This document shows, piece after piece, positions 1 to 9,242 of a DNA stretch of 15,541 nt (the first letter of the stretch is position 1; each line of letters starts with the position of its first letter). Position numbers and translations under genes: made by a program. The stretch is from Obelidium mucronatum (Eukaryota; Chytridiomycota; Chytridiomycetes; Chytridiales; Chytriomycetaceae): NCBI GenBank assembly GCA_025765595.1, contig JAIVFH010000536.1, positions 1-15,541 of the forward strand, given 5' to 3'. The notes beneath the pieces were generated by a model. That model was not told the DNA's origin. It made no database searches and saw only the letters and a program-made list of their open reading frames with translations.

Positions 1-101
1 TTTTTTTTTGATCTCCCTCCCTCCGTCCCTCTCTCGCCCTCTCATTCATATTTCCAAATATCTTCTCCTTGTTAAAAAAAAACAACCAACAAAAAAAATA
101 G

Positions 102-966
102 CTACGTCGTCTTTGACACGCCTGGCCAAATCGAAATCTTCACCTGGTCCGCCTCGGCCAAATCATCACCGACACACTCGCAACCCTGCACCCCACCGTC
201 CTCGCCTACGTGATCGACACCCCCCGCAGCACATCCCCCGCCACATTTGTCTCCAACATGATGTACGCGCTCTCGATCCTATACAAGACGAAACTGCCCA
301 TGATTCTCGTCTTCAACAAGTGTGACGTTGTGGATGCGGGTTTGCGCGTGAGTGGATGACGGATTTCGAAGTGTTCCAGGCGGCGGTGAGGGAGGATGAG
401 GAGAGTGGGTATATGAGTAGTCTTGTGGGGAGTATGGGGCTGGTTTTGGAGGAATTTTATAATGCGTTGAAGGTTTGTGATTATTTGATTGAACGCCTTT
501 TAATAATCTTCCAAAAAAAAAAGGTTGTGGCGGTATCTGCGGTGACTGGGGCTGGGATGGATGACTTTTTCAAGGCTGTGGATGAAGCCGTTGAGGAGTA
601 TCACACGGACTACAAACCAGCAATGGAAAAGAAACTGTTGGATAAGAAGGAGGCGCTTAAAAAGACTCGTGATGAAAATCTATCGAAACTTATGCAGGAT
701 ATGGATGTGAGTGGAGGAGCTGGAGCGGGAGCAGGAGGAAAGGAAGTGAAGATGGGAGCAAGTAAAAGTCATGAAGATGATTTCTACGATGACGATGGAG
801 CTGATGGTGAGTCCTTTTCCTGGCTCCATCGCTTTTTTTTGACGAACTAAAAACAACACCGGTAGATGATGATGATTTGGATATTCGGTTTGAGGATCGT
901 AGTACTTCAGCAAGAGGTGGGGAAGAGGAATCGTTCCAAAGATATTTGAACAAGACGGCAAAGTGA
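102..966 (+). CDS. GPN1: GPN-loop GTPase 1 (GPN1/Npa3), 5'-truncated
   Basis: This is the 3' part of a GPN-loop GTPase gene; the family acts in cytoplasmic assembly and nuclear import of RNA polymerase II. The sequence shows the G3 motif DTPGQ followed by IEIFTWSAS, the G4 motif NKCD (about 315-326), the G5-like VSAVTGAG (about 533-556), and an acidic tail ending in [10 protein letters not shown]. The P-loop and the Gly-Pro-Asn motif lie left of the window. A pyrimidine-rich intron appears to end at 101. Two more introns are inferred: 473-523 (51 nt, ending AAG, in frame without a stop, but absent from the conserved protein) and 807-865 (GTGAGT...GTAG). The conserved frame is broken twice. 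One G seems missing at 156-157 (expected ASGQIITD) and one T at 341-343 (expected DAGFAREWM). Both are in short homopolymers and probably sequencing errors. Identity is firm; integrity is uncertain. Confidence 0.9.
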
Positions 967-1135
967 TAATGAAGGAAAAAAAGAAACAAAAAAAAAGTAT
1001 ATGAACATGACGACATGCTCTCCCTCGAGTAAACTTTAAACAGTAGTTTATTTTTTTGTTGGTTTGGTATTGGTTGTTTTGTGCGTGTGTCGATTTTATC
1101 CAAAGAGCGTTTCCGTCGTTTTAAAACACTATAAA

Positions 1136-1560
1136 TCAAGAGGATGCTTTGGAGAATCCAGGCAAGAATGATAAAAGTCCCGGGTCTGGGTTGCTGGCCT
1201 TGTGTTGTCGCTCCCACTCTTCTTGAACCAGTTTGAGTCTCAGTAGCTGTGTGGAAATACAAACATTTCAACAAATTACATCCACTAATACACGAACAGA
1301 GAGTGACAGACGACGTACCTCCTTGCGATGGTACAGACACTCTTGGTAGTCTTCGTATTGACGCACACATTCCTTTGGAGAGTCGGCTGAGGCAAAGCAG
1401 CCAGCATAGTCCTGAAAGAAGGAGAAGCAACGTCCACGGCCGCCGCTGATTCCGAATCCTTCATTTTTTGGGTTTTTTAAAATCAGTCAAGGTAGTTTGA
1501 TGGATGGATCGATCGTCTGAATCAATGGGGCAGATTGGTGAAATATGTACCAGAAGACAT
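1136..1560 (-). CDS. NDUFS5: NADH:ubiquinone oxidoreductase subunit NDUFS5 (complex I 15 kDa subunit)
   Basis: This is a small accessory subunit of mitochondrial complex I, located on the intermembrane-space face. The spliced product is 86 residues. Exons on the minus strand are 1560-1551 (ATGTCTTCTG, encoding MSSG), 1458-1319 and 1246-1136; introns are 1550-1459 (92 nt, ending AAG) and 1318-1247 (72 nt, GTACGT...ACAG). The N-terminus MSSGFGISGGRGRCF matches the usual fungal pattern of this subunit. The twin CX9C signature is complete: C-FSFFQDYAG-C followed by C-VRQYEDYQE-C, the disulfide-hairpin fold imported by the Mia40/Erv1 relay. The start was chosen because only the 10-nt first exon restores the conserved Gly-Phe-Gly N-terminus; an ATG inside the intron (1466-1464) gives the wrong frame. 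The gene converges with GPN1 (169 bp between stops) and diverges from LYS2. Confidence 0.88.
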
Positions 1561-1923
1561 TTTTGGTTGGTGTTGAACAAAAAAAAAGTGAAAAGTTAAT
1601 AAAAGTAATAGGCAATAGTAAATAAATGACCATAGAACAGAATTAATATAAATAAATTCATATGGGTAACATTAATTTATTTTCCATGCAAAATTGAGAT
1701 AGAAACTGCAATTCTTTTTGTGCTTGTTGCAATTTCTGCTGTACTTGTGAAAAGGTTGAAGCATTTGAATGGCATTGAATGACTTTCACGAAACCAAAGT
1801 AGTGCATTAGTTGATTCCGAATTTCGAAGATGAAGACCATGGATGAATCACACAATAAATATTTTGTGTTATCTCCGATCACCAGTTTTTTTATCTCTTT
1901 TATAAAAATCCAAATCCATCCAA
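1561..1923. promoter_or_regulatory. Divergent intergenic promoter region between NDUFS5 and LYS2
   Basis: This is a 363-bp AT-rich spacer between two divergently transcribed genes, so it must hold both promoters. I see poly-A runs just upstream of NDUFS5, AT-rich stretches such as ATAAATAAATT near 1647-1660 with a matching inverted copy near 1673-1682, and a pyrimidine tract just before the LYS2 start. I found no clear Gcn4 (TGACTC) or Lys14-type site. Base composition changes abruptly at the LYS2 ATG, from AT-rich spacer to very GC-rich coding sequence. Confidence 0.6.
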
Positions 1924-4900
1924 ATGCCATCAACATCGACACCGACAGAATTGCTCGCGCGCAACCAGCAGCGACTCGCGGGGCAGAGCGAGCTCGTGCT
2001 GCCGACGGACTACCCGCGCGTGCTGCCTGCGCGCGCCGTCGAGTCCGCGGCGTCGCGCGGCGTGTCGGCGGCGGCGGCGACGGCGCTGATGCGGCAGTGC
2101 GTTGCGTCTGGAGCGGCGCCGTTCGACGTTCTTCTTGCGGCGTTCAAAGTGCTGCTGGCGAAGCACTGCGGCGAGAAAGACGTGTCGGTCGGCTCGACGT
2201 CGTTCGGCGGCAAAAACCTGCTGGTGCTGCGGTGTGTTTATGTTTTTTGTTTTTTTGTTTTTGTTTCTGTTTCTCTTTCTTTCTCTTTCTCTTTCTTTCT
2301 CTTTCTTTACTAAAAAAGAGTAGAACTACCGTCAACGACGCCGACTCGTTCGCAACCGTCGTCGCAAATGTCACAAAAGGAACAAGGGAGGCGCAGGACT
2401 CGGAAGTGCCGCTGCACGACCTGCTCAACTACATGTTCCCACAGCAGCAAGAACTGCAGGGCGAAGGGGGGCAGCTGGACACAAGCAACGACAATAAGCA
2501 GACTCCCAGTCTGTTCAAGGTATTCTTTCGTACCCCACACACACACACACACATTCACACACACATTTACATACACAATACTTCTTACTCTCAAAAAACT
2601 AGGTCCGCTTCTTCAATCTCACAGATACTACAACAGAAACACTCTCTTCGTCAAACTCTTCTTCAAACTCTTCCTCCTGCGACCTCACTGTCTTGATTTC
2701 TCAATCACCGACTCTTCGTCAGATTCTTCCAATCAATATCAAGATTCTCTACAACTCTCTTCTCTTTTCTTCTGCTAGAATCACGGATCTTTTGGATCAA
2801 TTGGAAGTTTTGCTGATTTCTGCTTCTGCTTCTCCTCTTGATACTCCTATCGGCAAATTGTCTCTTTTGACTACTGATTCTAAGCAAAGACTTCCTGATC
2901 CTACTAAAGATTTGAATTGGGATGCTTTTGAGGGTGCTATTACGGATATTTTTGCTAAAAATTCGTGTCTTTTTCCGGATCGTGTTTGTGTTGTCGAGAG
3001 TGTTTTGGGTGATGATGGGTGGGTTGTGTCACCGCCGAAGGCGGTGTTTTTCTTTTTTCGCCGAAGGCGAAATCACTCCGCCGAAGGCGGATACCTACCG
3101 CCGAAGGCGGTTCCCACCGCCGTAGGCGGTGTATTCTTTTTTTTTTTTCTGTTTCACCAAAACTGCCGAAGGCAGGATTTTACCGCCGTAGGCGGGTCCC
3201 ACCGCCGGAGGCGGTATATTCTTCTTTTTCTTCTTCTTCTTACCGCCTTCGGCGGATACATACCGCCTTCGGCGGTGTCTTCTTTCTTTTTCACCAAAAC
3301 TGCCGAAGGCAGGAGTTTACCGCCGTAGGCGGGTCCCACCGCCGGAGGCGGTGTATTCTTTTCTTTTTTTTGTTTTTCACCAAAACTGCCGAAGGCAGGA
3401 GTTTACCGCCGTAGGCGGGTCCCACCGCCGGAGGCGGTGTATTCTTTTCTTTTTTTTGTTTTTCACCAAAACTGCCGAAGGCAGGAGTTTACCGCCGTAG
3501 GCGGGTCCCACCGCCGGAGGCGGTATTTTCTTCTTTTTCTTTCACTTCTTACCGCCTTCGGCGGTGTATTCATCTTTTTCTTCTTCTTCTTCTCATTCCA
3601 TCTCCTTCTGATCCATCTTACAACCCTTCTCAACAACTAATACCAACGAAAAAAAAAGCATCACTAGCACAGACAGATCATTCACGTACAAGCAAATTCA
3701 TGAAGCATCCAACATTGTGGCGCATGCATTAATGAAGGGCGGCATTCAAAGAGAAGATGTCGTTGTCCTCTACTCGTACCGCGGTGTCGATCTGGTGGTT
3801 GCCATCATGGGTGTATTAAAGAGTGGTGCCACCTTCAGCGTCATTGGTACGTCAACCAACCAATAGAGATTGAAACGCCAACTAACAACACCATTTTCCA
3901 GACCCTGCCTACCCACCACCACGCCAAATTGTATACTTGCAAGTCGCCCAGCCCCGTGGATTGGTTGTCTTGAAGAAGGCTGGTGAACTGGACTCACAAG
4001 TACGCGACTACGTCTCAAACGAACTGCAAATCAAGATTGAGATCCCTGCTCTGGAGATTCAACCAGATGGAACTTTGACTGGCGGTGTCAGCCCCTCGTC
4101 TGGAGCCGCCGATGTATTGGAATCCGTTCAAAGCCTCAAGAGCACCAACACGGATGTCGTTTTGGGACCAGACAGTGTTGGAACTCTTTCCTTCACCAGT
4201 GGTTCAACTGGTATTCCAAAGGGTGTTCGAGGACGTCATTTCTCTTTGACCCACTTTTATCCATGGATGAAGCAAGAGTTTGGATTGACTGAAAACGAAC
4301 ACTTTACCATGCTAAGTGGTATCGCCCACGACCCCATCCAGCGTGATATTTTCACTCCGTTGTTCCTTGGTGCACAGCTTCACATTCCAACATCTGTGGA
4401 CATTGCAACTCCAGGACAGCTTGCTTCGTGGATGTCATCTCACGGAATCACCGTCACTCACTTGACCCCTGCCATGGGACAGCTTCTCAGTGCGAACGCA
4501 ACCACTTCCATCCCCACCCTTCGTAATGCCTTCTTTGTTGGAGATGTGTTGACTAAGCGTGATGTCTCTCGCCTACAGTACTTGGCGTCCAACTGTACCA
4601 TGATTAACATGTACGGTACCACTGAAACACAACGAGCAGTTTCCTACCTTCCTATTCCACCACCATCAGTGAACCCTTCTTTCCTCTCACTCCAAAAGGA
4701 CATTATGCCAGCCGGAAAGGGAATGAACAATGTTCAACTCCTTGTCATCAACGACTTTGGACTCCTCTGTGGTGTTGGAGAAGTAGGTGAAATCCATGTT
4801 CGTAGTGGTGGTCTTGCCGAAGGGTACTTGATGTTGGAGGAAGTGACTGCCTCCAAATTCTTGACAAACCCTTTCAATGATTTGAGCAAGAGACAAGACA

Positions 4901-7082
4901 AGAGTCTGCCATACTACAAGGGGGCTCGTGACCGAATGTACAAGACGGGTGACTTGGGTCGATACAGACCTGATGGAAGCGTCGAATGTACTGGTCGTGC
5001 TGATGATCAAGTCAAGATTCGTGGATTCCGTATTGAGCTGGGTGAAATTGATACTCACTTGAGTCAACACCCTGGTGTCCGTGAAAACGTGACATTGGTT
5101 CGTAGAGACAAGTTTGAGGAGCCTACTTTGGTTTCCTACTTTGTCCCACTTGAAGCCGATTTCGATAACTTGGATTTGAGAGGCTTGGTCAAGGAAATCC
5201 GCGAGTATTTGAAGTTGAAGCTTCCTGCGTATGCAGTTCCAACTGTGATTGCTCCGATTCGTCGTATGCCATTGACGCCTAACGGAAAGATTGACAAGAA
5301 CAGCTTGCCGTTCCCAGATACTGCTGCCTTGTTTGGAAACAGTGCCCCAGCTCCAACTCTTGCGGCAAGTGAGTTGACTCCAATCCAAGCGTCCATCCGA
5401 ACTGTTTGGGCTTCGCTTTTGAACATGAAGGAAGACACGATTACTCTCACCGACAACTTTTTCGACTTGGGTGGACACTCGATTCTTGCGACTCGTTTGA
5501 TCTTCAGTCTTCGCAAGGCCTTGGCAACGGAAATCCCAATGGGTGTTGTGTACAGCGATCCAACGATTGAGTTGATGGCGGCAGCTGTGGAGGCGTTGCG
5601 AAACATTGATTTGAGTGTCCAAGGCGGACCACGTACACGTACACAAAGCAGCAGTTCCGAAGAAGCGCCAGGCGAAGATATTTTCCCATACGCTGAAGAT
5701 CTTGAATTGGTTGACGATGCCGTGAATGTCACTGCGAACGGTGTAAAGTATGAATTCAAGGACCTTTCGAGTCTTGGAAGACCGGCCGTGTTTTTCCTCA
5801 CTGGAGCGACTGGATTTCTTGGTATCTTTGTTCTTTCGTCGTTGCTCAAGCGGTTCCCTGGATCTAAGGTGATTTGTCTCGTGCGTGCCAAGGACCAAGC
5901 TACAGCCATGAAGCGACTACAAGAAAACGGGCAGAGGCATTTAGTGTTTGGTAGTGAATGGGACAACCGCGTTGAAGCGATTGTTGGAGATTTGGGGAGT
6001 GAGAAGTTGGGGATCCCAGATGAGCGATGGGTGGAGCTTTGTGAGCAAGTGGATGTTGTTGTGCATAACGGGGCTTTGGTGCACTGGGTGTATCCATACC
6101 ATAAACTGCGTGCTGCCAATGTGATGGGTACCAACTGGGCGCTTCGTCTTGCCACCACGACGCGATTGAAGGCCTTCCATTTGGTTTCTTCGACTTCGGT
6201 CTTGGATACGCAGTTTTATATTCGTCGGTATTTGAATGCTGGGGAGCCTGTACCAGAGAGTGACGATTTGGAGGGTGCGGCCAAGGGGTTGCGTAGTGGG
6301 TATGGCCAGACCAAGTGGGTCGCTGAGAAGCTTGTGATGCGGGCGAGGGAGCGAGGGGTTCCCGCAACGATTATTAGACCAGGGTATATTGTGGGTGACT
6401 CGCAGACGGGAGTCAACAACACAGATGACTTTTTGTGGCGGTTGGTGAAGGGTTGTATTCAGTTGGGACAGGTTCCCAGTATTTCGAATATTGTCAACAT
6501 GTGTAGTGTTGATTATGTTGCGGATGCTGTTGCGGAGGTTGCGGCCAAGGAAGAGTCGTTGGCGTTGGGAGTGTTCCATATTTGGAATGCGAATCAGTTG
6601 AGTCCGTTTTTTTTTGTTACTGGTTTCAAATGAGTTACTGACTTTTTTTTTTGTATTCATGCAGCTACCGTTTCGATGACTTGTTCAGCCAGATCAAGGC
6701 ATTTGGATACAACGTTCAACCTACAGACTACATTACATGGCGAACGTCATTGATGGATTTAACATTGGCACCCATCATTGAAGCCGAGAAGGAGAAGGAC
6801 CCACACGCGTTATTCCCACTTCTCCACTTTGTCCTTGACGACCTGCCCACCAGTACGCGATCGCCAGAACTGGATGAATCCAACACGAGAAAGATTTGCG
6901 AGGGATCCAAGGTTGTTTGCCCAGACATGCGGAACGTGATGGCATTGTACTTTGGGTACTTGCGGGAAACTGGGTTCTTGGGTGAGCCATCGTCGGATGC
7001 AGCGGATGTGGAGGCTGTGAAAAAGTTGGCGGTGTGGGAGAATTTGAAGGGGTTGGAAGCTGTCAAGCGAAGTGGAAATTAA
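1924..7082 (+). CDS. LYS2: L-2-aminoadipate reductase (alpha-aminoadipate reductase), Lys2
   Basis: This large NRPS-like enzyme of the fungal lysine pathway adenylates alpha-aminoadipate with ATP, loads it on a carrier domain and reduces it with NADPH to the semialdehyde; it needs a phosphopantetheinyl transferase (Lys5). Inferred exons are 1924-2231, 2324-2519, 2603-3018, 3659-3846, 3902-6596 and 6665-7082, giving about 1406 residues, close to the yeast length. The adenylation domain shows SFTSGSTGIPKG (about 466-477), MYGTTETQ, YKTGDLGRY, GRADDQVKIRGFRIELGE and NGKIDK. The carrier site is LGGHS (Ser about 896). The reductase shows TGATGFLG (about 1003-1010) and the catalytic YGQTK (about 1170-1174). 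All core motifs are intact. Donors at 3019 and 6597 and the acceptor at 3658 (alternatives 3667, 3676) are my best fits. Exon 1 is far more GC-rich than the rest, and intron 3 carries a hairpin array. Confidence 0.95.
2232..2323 (+). repeat. Pyrimidine-rich low-complexity tract in LYS2 intron 1
   Basis: This 92-nt intron starts GTGTGT and ends GAGTAG. Most of it is a T/C run with TTTCTC-like units, followed by a TTACTAA branch-like site at about 2307-2313. It joins LLVLR to TTVNDAD in frame (the Arg codon is split). The low complexity looks like ordinary simple-sequence expansion. Confidence 0.8.
2536..2564 (+). repeat. (CA)n microsatellite in LYS2 intron 2
   Basis: A dinucleotide CA run of about nine units (2536-2553), a two-base break and further CA units lie inside the 83-nt intron 2520-2602 (GTATTC...CTAG). 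The intron is removed in phase 0, joining SLFK to VRFFNLTD. Such a tract is likely length-polymorphic. Confidence 0.85.
3030..3565. repeat. Array of about 20 short GC-rich perfect hairpins (core GCC-NNN-GGC)
   Basis: Short palindromes with 5-7 bp stems and 3-nt loops are set in T/C-rich spacers. Examples are 3030-3046 (loop GAA), 3056-3072 (stem TTTCGCC/GGCGAAA), 3077-3091, 3097-3111, 3115-3131 (loop GTA), 3163-3175 (stem CTGCC/GGCAG), 3201-3215 (loop GGA), and 3243-3255, 3262-3276 and 3551-3565 (loop TTC). GAA and TTC loops are reverse complements, so units occur in both orientations. The outer stem bases vary in pairs so that pairing is kept. This resembles the GC-rich mobile hairpin elements known from some fungal and algal organelle genomes, but here it sits in a nuclear intron. 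No protein-coding role is needed to explain it. Confidence 0.95.
3292..3524. repeat. 86-bp tandem repeat (two full units and a partial third) built of three hairpins each
   Basis: Units start at 3292, 3378 and 3464 with the same CACCAAAACTGCC opening. The first two units look identical over 86 bp; the third stops matching after about 3524. Each carries three hairpins in fixed order: CTGCC-GAA-GGCAG, CCGCC-GTA-GGCGG and ACCGCC-GGA-GGCGGT. A slightly diverged copy of the same triad starts at 3155, separated by 137 bp because two TTC-loop hairpins follow it. Near-identity points to recent tandem duplication. Confidence 0.93.
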
Positions 7083-7385
7083 AGGGGGCTTATTTTTTTT
7101 TTTTAATATTTTATCTCTTTTCGTTTTTGTTGAAGGGAACAAACCATAAGAAGTGTGTGGGGGGCTTTTTAATGAATTATTTTTTTACTTTTTCTTCCTG
7201 TTTTTGCGTTTTTGCAGTAGGTTTCTGTTACACAAGTAGAAAATCAGATGGAATCTAAAGTATAGACACACGCTGTCGTTTATTCCATAAAAACAACTCA
7301 TATAAACCATTTCTATTCCGTCTGTATGACATGTATCCAATGGGGCGAGTTCATAGGGTTGTAGACACATTAAAACATGATTCCA

Positions 7386-7532
7386 TCACACTTTCAACTC
7401 ATCTCCTGGTGCGATGAGAAAAAAGAACCAAACAGCGAAAAGTAACTGATATTGATCCAAATGAAAGTTACTGGTGAAACGTGCTGCATTTAAAGTCCGG
7501 TCATCGCCCAGCAGTAGCACCACACGAAGCAT
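7386..7532 (-). CDS. Candidate 48-residue small membrane protein, unrecognised
   Basis: A minus-strand ATG at 7532 opens 48 codons (MLRVVLLLGDD... to ...GDELKV). A hydrophobic segment, YQLLFAVWFFFLIAP, could span a membrane. Just upstream on the same strand is a possible 5' leader intron, GTAAGT at 7575 to ACAG at 7539 (37 nt, shorter than the others here), ending 6 nt before the ATG. This is the only support beyond the open frame. I do not recognise a family, and a chance ORF is at least as likely. Confidence 0.2.
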   Translation of the reverse strand: MLRVVLLLGDDRTLNAARFTSNFHLDQYQLLFAVWFFFLIAPGDELKV

Positions 7533-7635
7533 TTAAGTCTGTATCAAATAAGCAAGAAACTCAAAACGCACTTACACTATATCTGCTTTCCGATAGAGTG
7601 AGAGGATACTCCTGATGAAACGTGGTTATTTTTTT

Positions 7636-7756
7636 GGTTTACATGCTGAAAACACAATAGTCTGTCCACAATCTACAAAATGGAGGAGACGGGGCAGCAT
7701 ATGGCTGCCGCTCCAGGTAGATTGGAACAGAATATTGTGTCTTCAGCATATAAACC
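7636..7756. repeat. Imperfect 121-bp inverted repeat (large hairpin)
   Basis: The left arm starting GGTTTACATGCTGAA (7636) matches, with few mismatches, the reverse complement of the right arm ending TTCAGCATATAAACC (7756). The similarity runs about 40 nt inward on each side. At the apex a perfect 6-bp stem GGCAGC/GCTGCC (7693-7698 and 7704-7709) closes a 5-nt ATATG loop. The whole is therefore one long, bulged palindrome. It could be a miniature inverted-repeat element, the source of a hairpin RNA, or the footprint of a palindromic duplication. An ATG at 7680 opening a 126-codon frame lies inside it and is unlikely to be a genuine start. Confidence 0.8.
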
Positions 7757-9107
7757 AAGAGTAGGTATTCAATCAAGCATGGTGGTTCGTAACTCATGGT
7801 TCATGAACTTTTCTCTTGGTACGTCCTCAGAAGAAGCCGCCCTAAACCGGCCAAATATCGACGTTAATAGAAGATTAAATAACACAGTTACTTTAAGTTA
7901 TCGTTCACTTGGTTGGCCTGTTGGTGCGAGACTGCCTGTTGAACTTGGCGCCAAACAGAAGGCCCTAGGAGGAAGTTCCCACTCACAAGGAGGCTGCACC
8001 ACAAAGGCACGGCTATTAAACTTCAGGCTCAGTAAGCACCACGTGAACGTGCTGACATGAAGGTGCTGGGAGGTGGGATAGTTGGTTCGCCAAATCATTT
8101 TTGGAACTATTTTTCCCCCCAACTTTTCATCTATTTTAACCACTGAATTTTCCTTTCCGTTCATCTGTCCTTGATTTTCTAGATTTGATTCGAATATAAT
8201 AATGCAGTACTTTTTGTTTTACACTGGCCTCTGCCGATAAATATTTCTATGAAAAGCCAAACTGGCCCGACTTCCACAAGAGCCTCCGCTTGACAAATAC
8301 CACAAATACCACAAAGCCACTTGAAATTTCAGAATTAGAATTTTACTTCGGCATCATGTTTTTTGACGAATATTCTCCTTCCAGCCTGGCTTTATGCCTC
8401 TTCATCGCAGATTCATTAAATCGTATGGAGCTGAAGAGTTTGTGGCATCATGTTCCAGGAAGCGATTACATTTGGAAGTTTATTTGGTGTTCGAATACCA
8501 AAAGATTTTCACATCCTTTGGTTGTGGACGTCTTCGCAGTCCATTGTGGTATTGCCTTCAAAAACGAACATGTCGGAGATCGCTGCTATTGATGGTGAGA
8601 GTGAGTTGAAGTTAAGCTTCGGATTTTGTCAGAAAGGTCTTCTTCAGAACACATTCCTACTGAGTCCTTACCTAAACCTATCCCACAATCTTACCCAACA
8701 TCGTTGATGACTTCTGAGGATTAACTATTAACCAGCTTTTAATAACTTCCATGATAACGTGAACAGGTGCGTCACCGAGGAGGAAGAAACCAATAGGTGC
8801 TCAGTCAAGGCGGATATACCTCAACCTGAGACCTATCGTCATCCAATACACCCCCGCAACATACCAATTATTTGTAGAAGATTGCCAGAGAGACCTGGCT
8901 CGCCCTGATATTTTGAGTCAAAGCAAAACCGCAATCCTTGCTTGTCTCAGAGAAATCACACCCAAGGTCCATCCGCACCGAATCATATACTGCGCGACGG
9001 CGGAAATATTTAAGCCGTCTTCACCCCTTCCATTCGGTGGTCTCCGTACAACTCCCGGATATACCTCCTTCAATGGTCAAACGTGCAATCAGCTCTTTGA
9101 TTTTCTG

Positions 9108-9124
9108 GTGTCTTCAGCATATAA
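9108..9124 (+). repeat. 17-bp copy of the 7737-7753 sequence
   Basis: The sequence GTGTCTTCAGCATATAA occurs here and at 7737-7753, where it is part of the right arm of the inverted repeat. A 17-bp exact match is unlikely by chance in a window this size. The flanks do not obviously match, so this may be a small remnant of the same element. Confidence 0.7.
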
Positions 9125-9242
9125 TACGTTCTGGAATCGTTAGGGACGCGATTCGATAGACTTCATTATTGGCAGACTAAATTATGTGATTGCGTTGCAC
9201 AGGTGTGTTGGTGGTGGCAGCAGGAGAGTTGCCAAACAGACG

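Larger units (their letters stand above)
3019..3658 (+). other. LYS2 intron 3, about 640 nt, invaded by GC hairpins
   Basis: The coding frame runs to GDDG at 3018, and the conserved adenylation sequence resumes with DRSFTYKQIHE near 3672. The donor GTGGGT at 3019 leaves phase 2, which fits acceptors after 3658 (AAAAG), 3667 (CTAG) or 3676 (ACAG). A CTAAT branch-like site lies at about 3637-3641. Every other intron I can place in this window is 49-92 nt, so this one is roughly ten times longer. The difference is almost entirely the repeat array at 3030-3565. The exact acceptor changes the protein by only 3-6 residues. Confidence 0.75.

Noticed and set aside
1658..1840. Minus-strand 60-residue ORF with a Gln-rich helical C-terminus, in the NDUFS5/LYS2 spacer
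   Set aside because: It occupies most of the 363-bp divergent promoter region, is AT-rich, has no recognised family and no supporting splice signals.
3019..3414. Proline/arginine-rich open frames through the hairpin array (PPKAV-like repeats)
   Set aside because: They are translations of the palindromes, present in several frames; conserved Lys2 sequence on both sides requires this region to be intronic.
3030..3565. CRISPR array
   Set aside because: The repeats are hairpins of variable spacing with low-complexity T/C spacers rather than unique spacers, inside an intron of a fungal gene.
4687..6660. Long minus-strand open frames opposite LYS2 (up to 403 codons)
   Set aside because: They are antisense shadows of a long, codon-biased exon whose plus strand carries every Lys2 motif.
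7680..8060. Plus-strand ORF of 126 residues
   Set aside because: Its ATG lies inside the inverted repeat, it shows no recognisable domain or splice context, and an equally open minus-strand frame overlaps it.
8479..8500. tRNA gene suggested by TTGGT-GTTCGAAT-ACCAA (T-arm-like)
   Set aside because: The loop is 8 nt instead of 7, there is no A-box upstream and no acceptor stem can be formed.
8290..8592. Possible RGS-like domain (FDEYSPSSLALCLFIADSLN)
   Set aside because: Only a short loose resemblance in one segment; the rest of the frame does not follow the family, and the frame opens at TTG.
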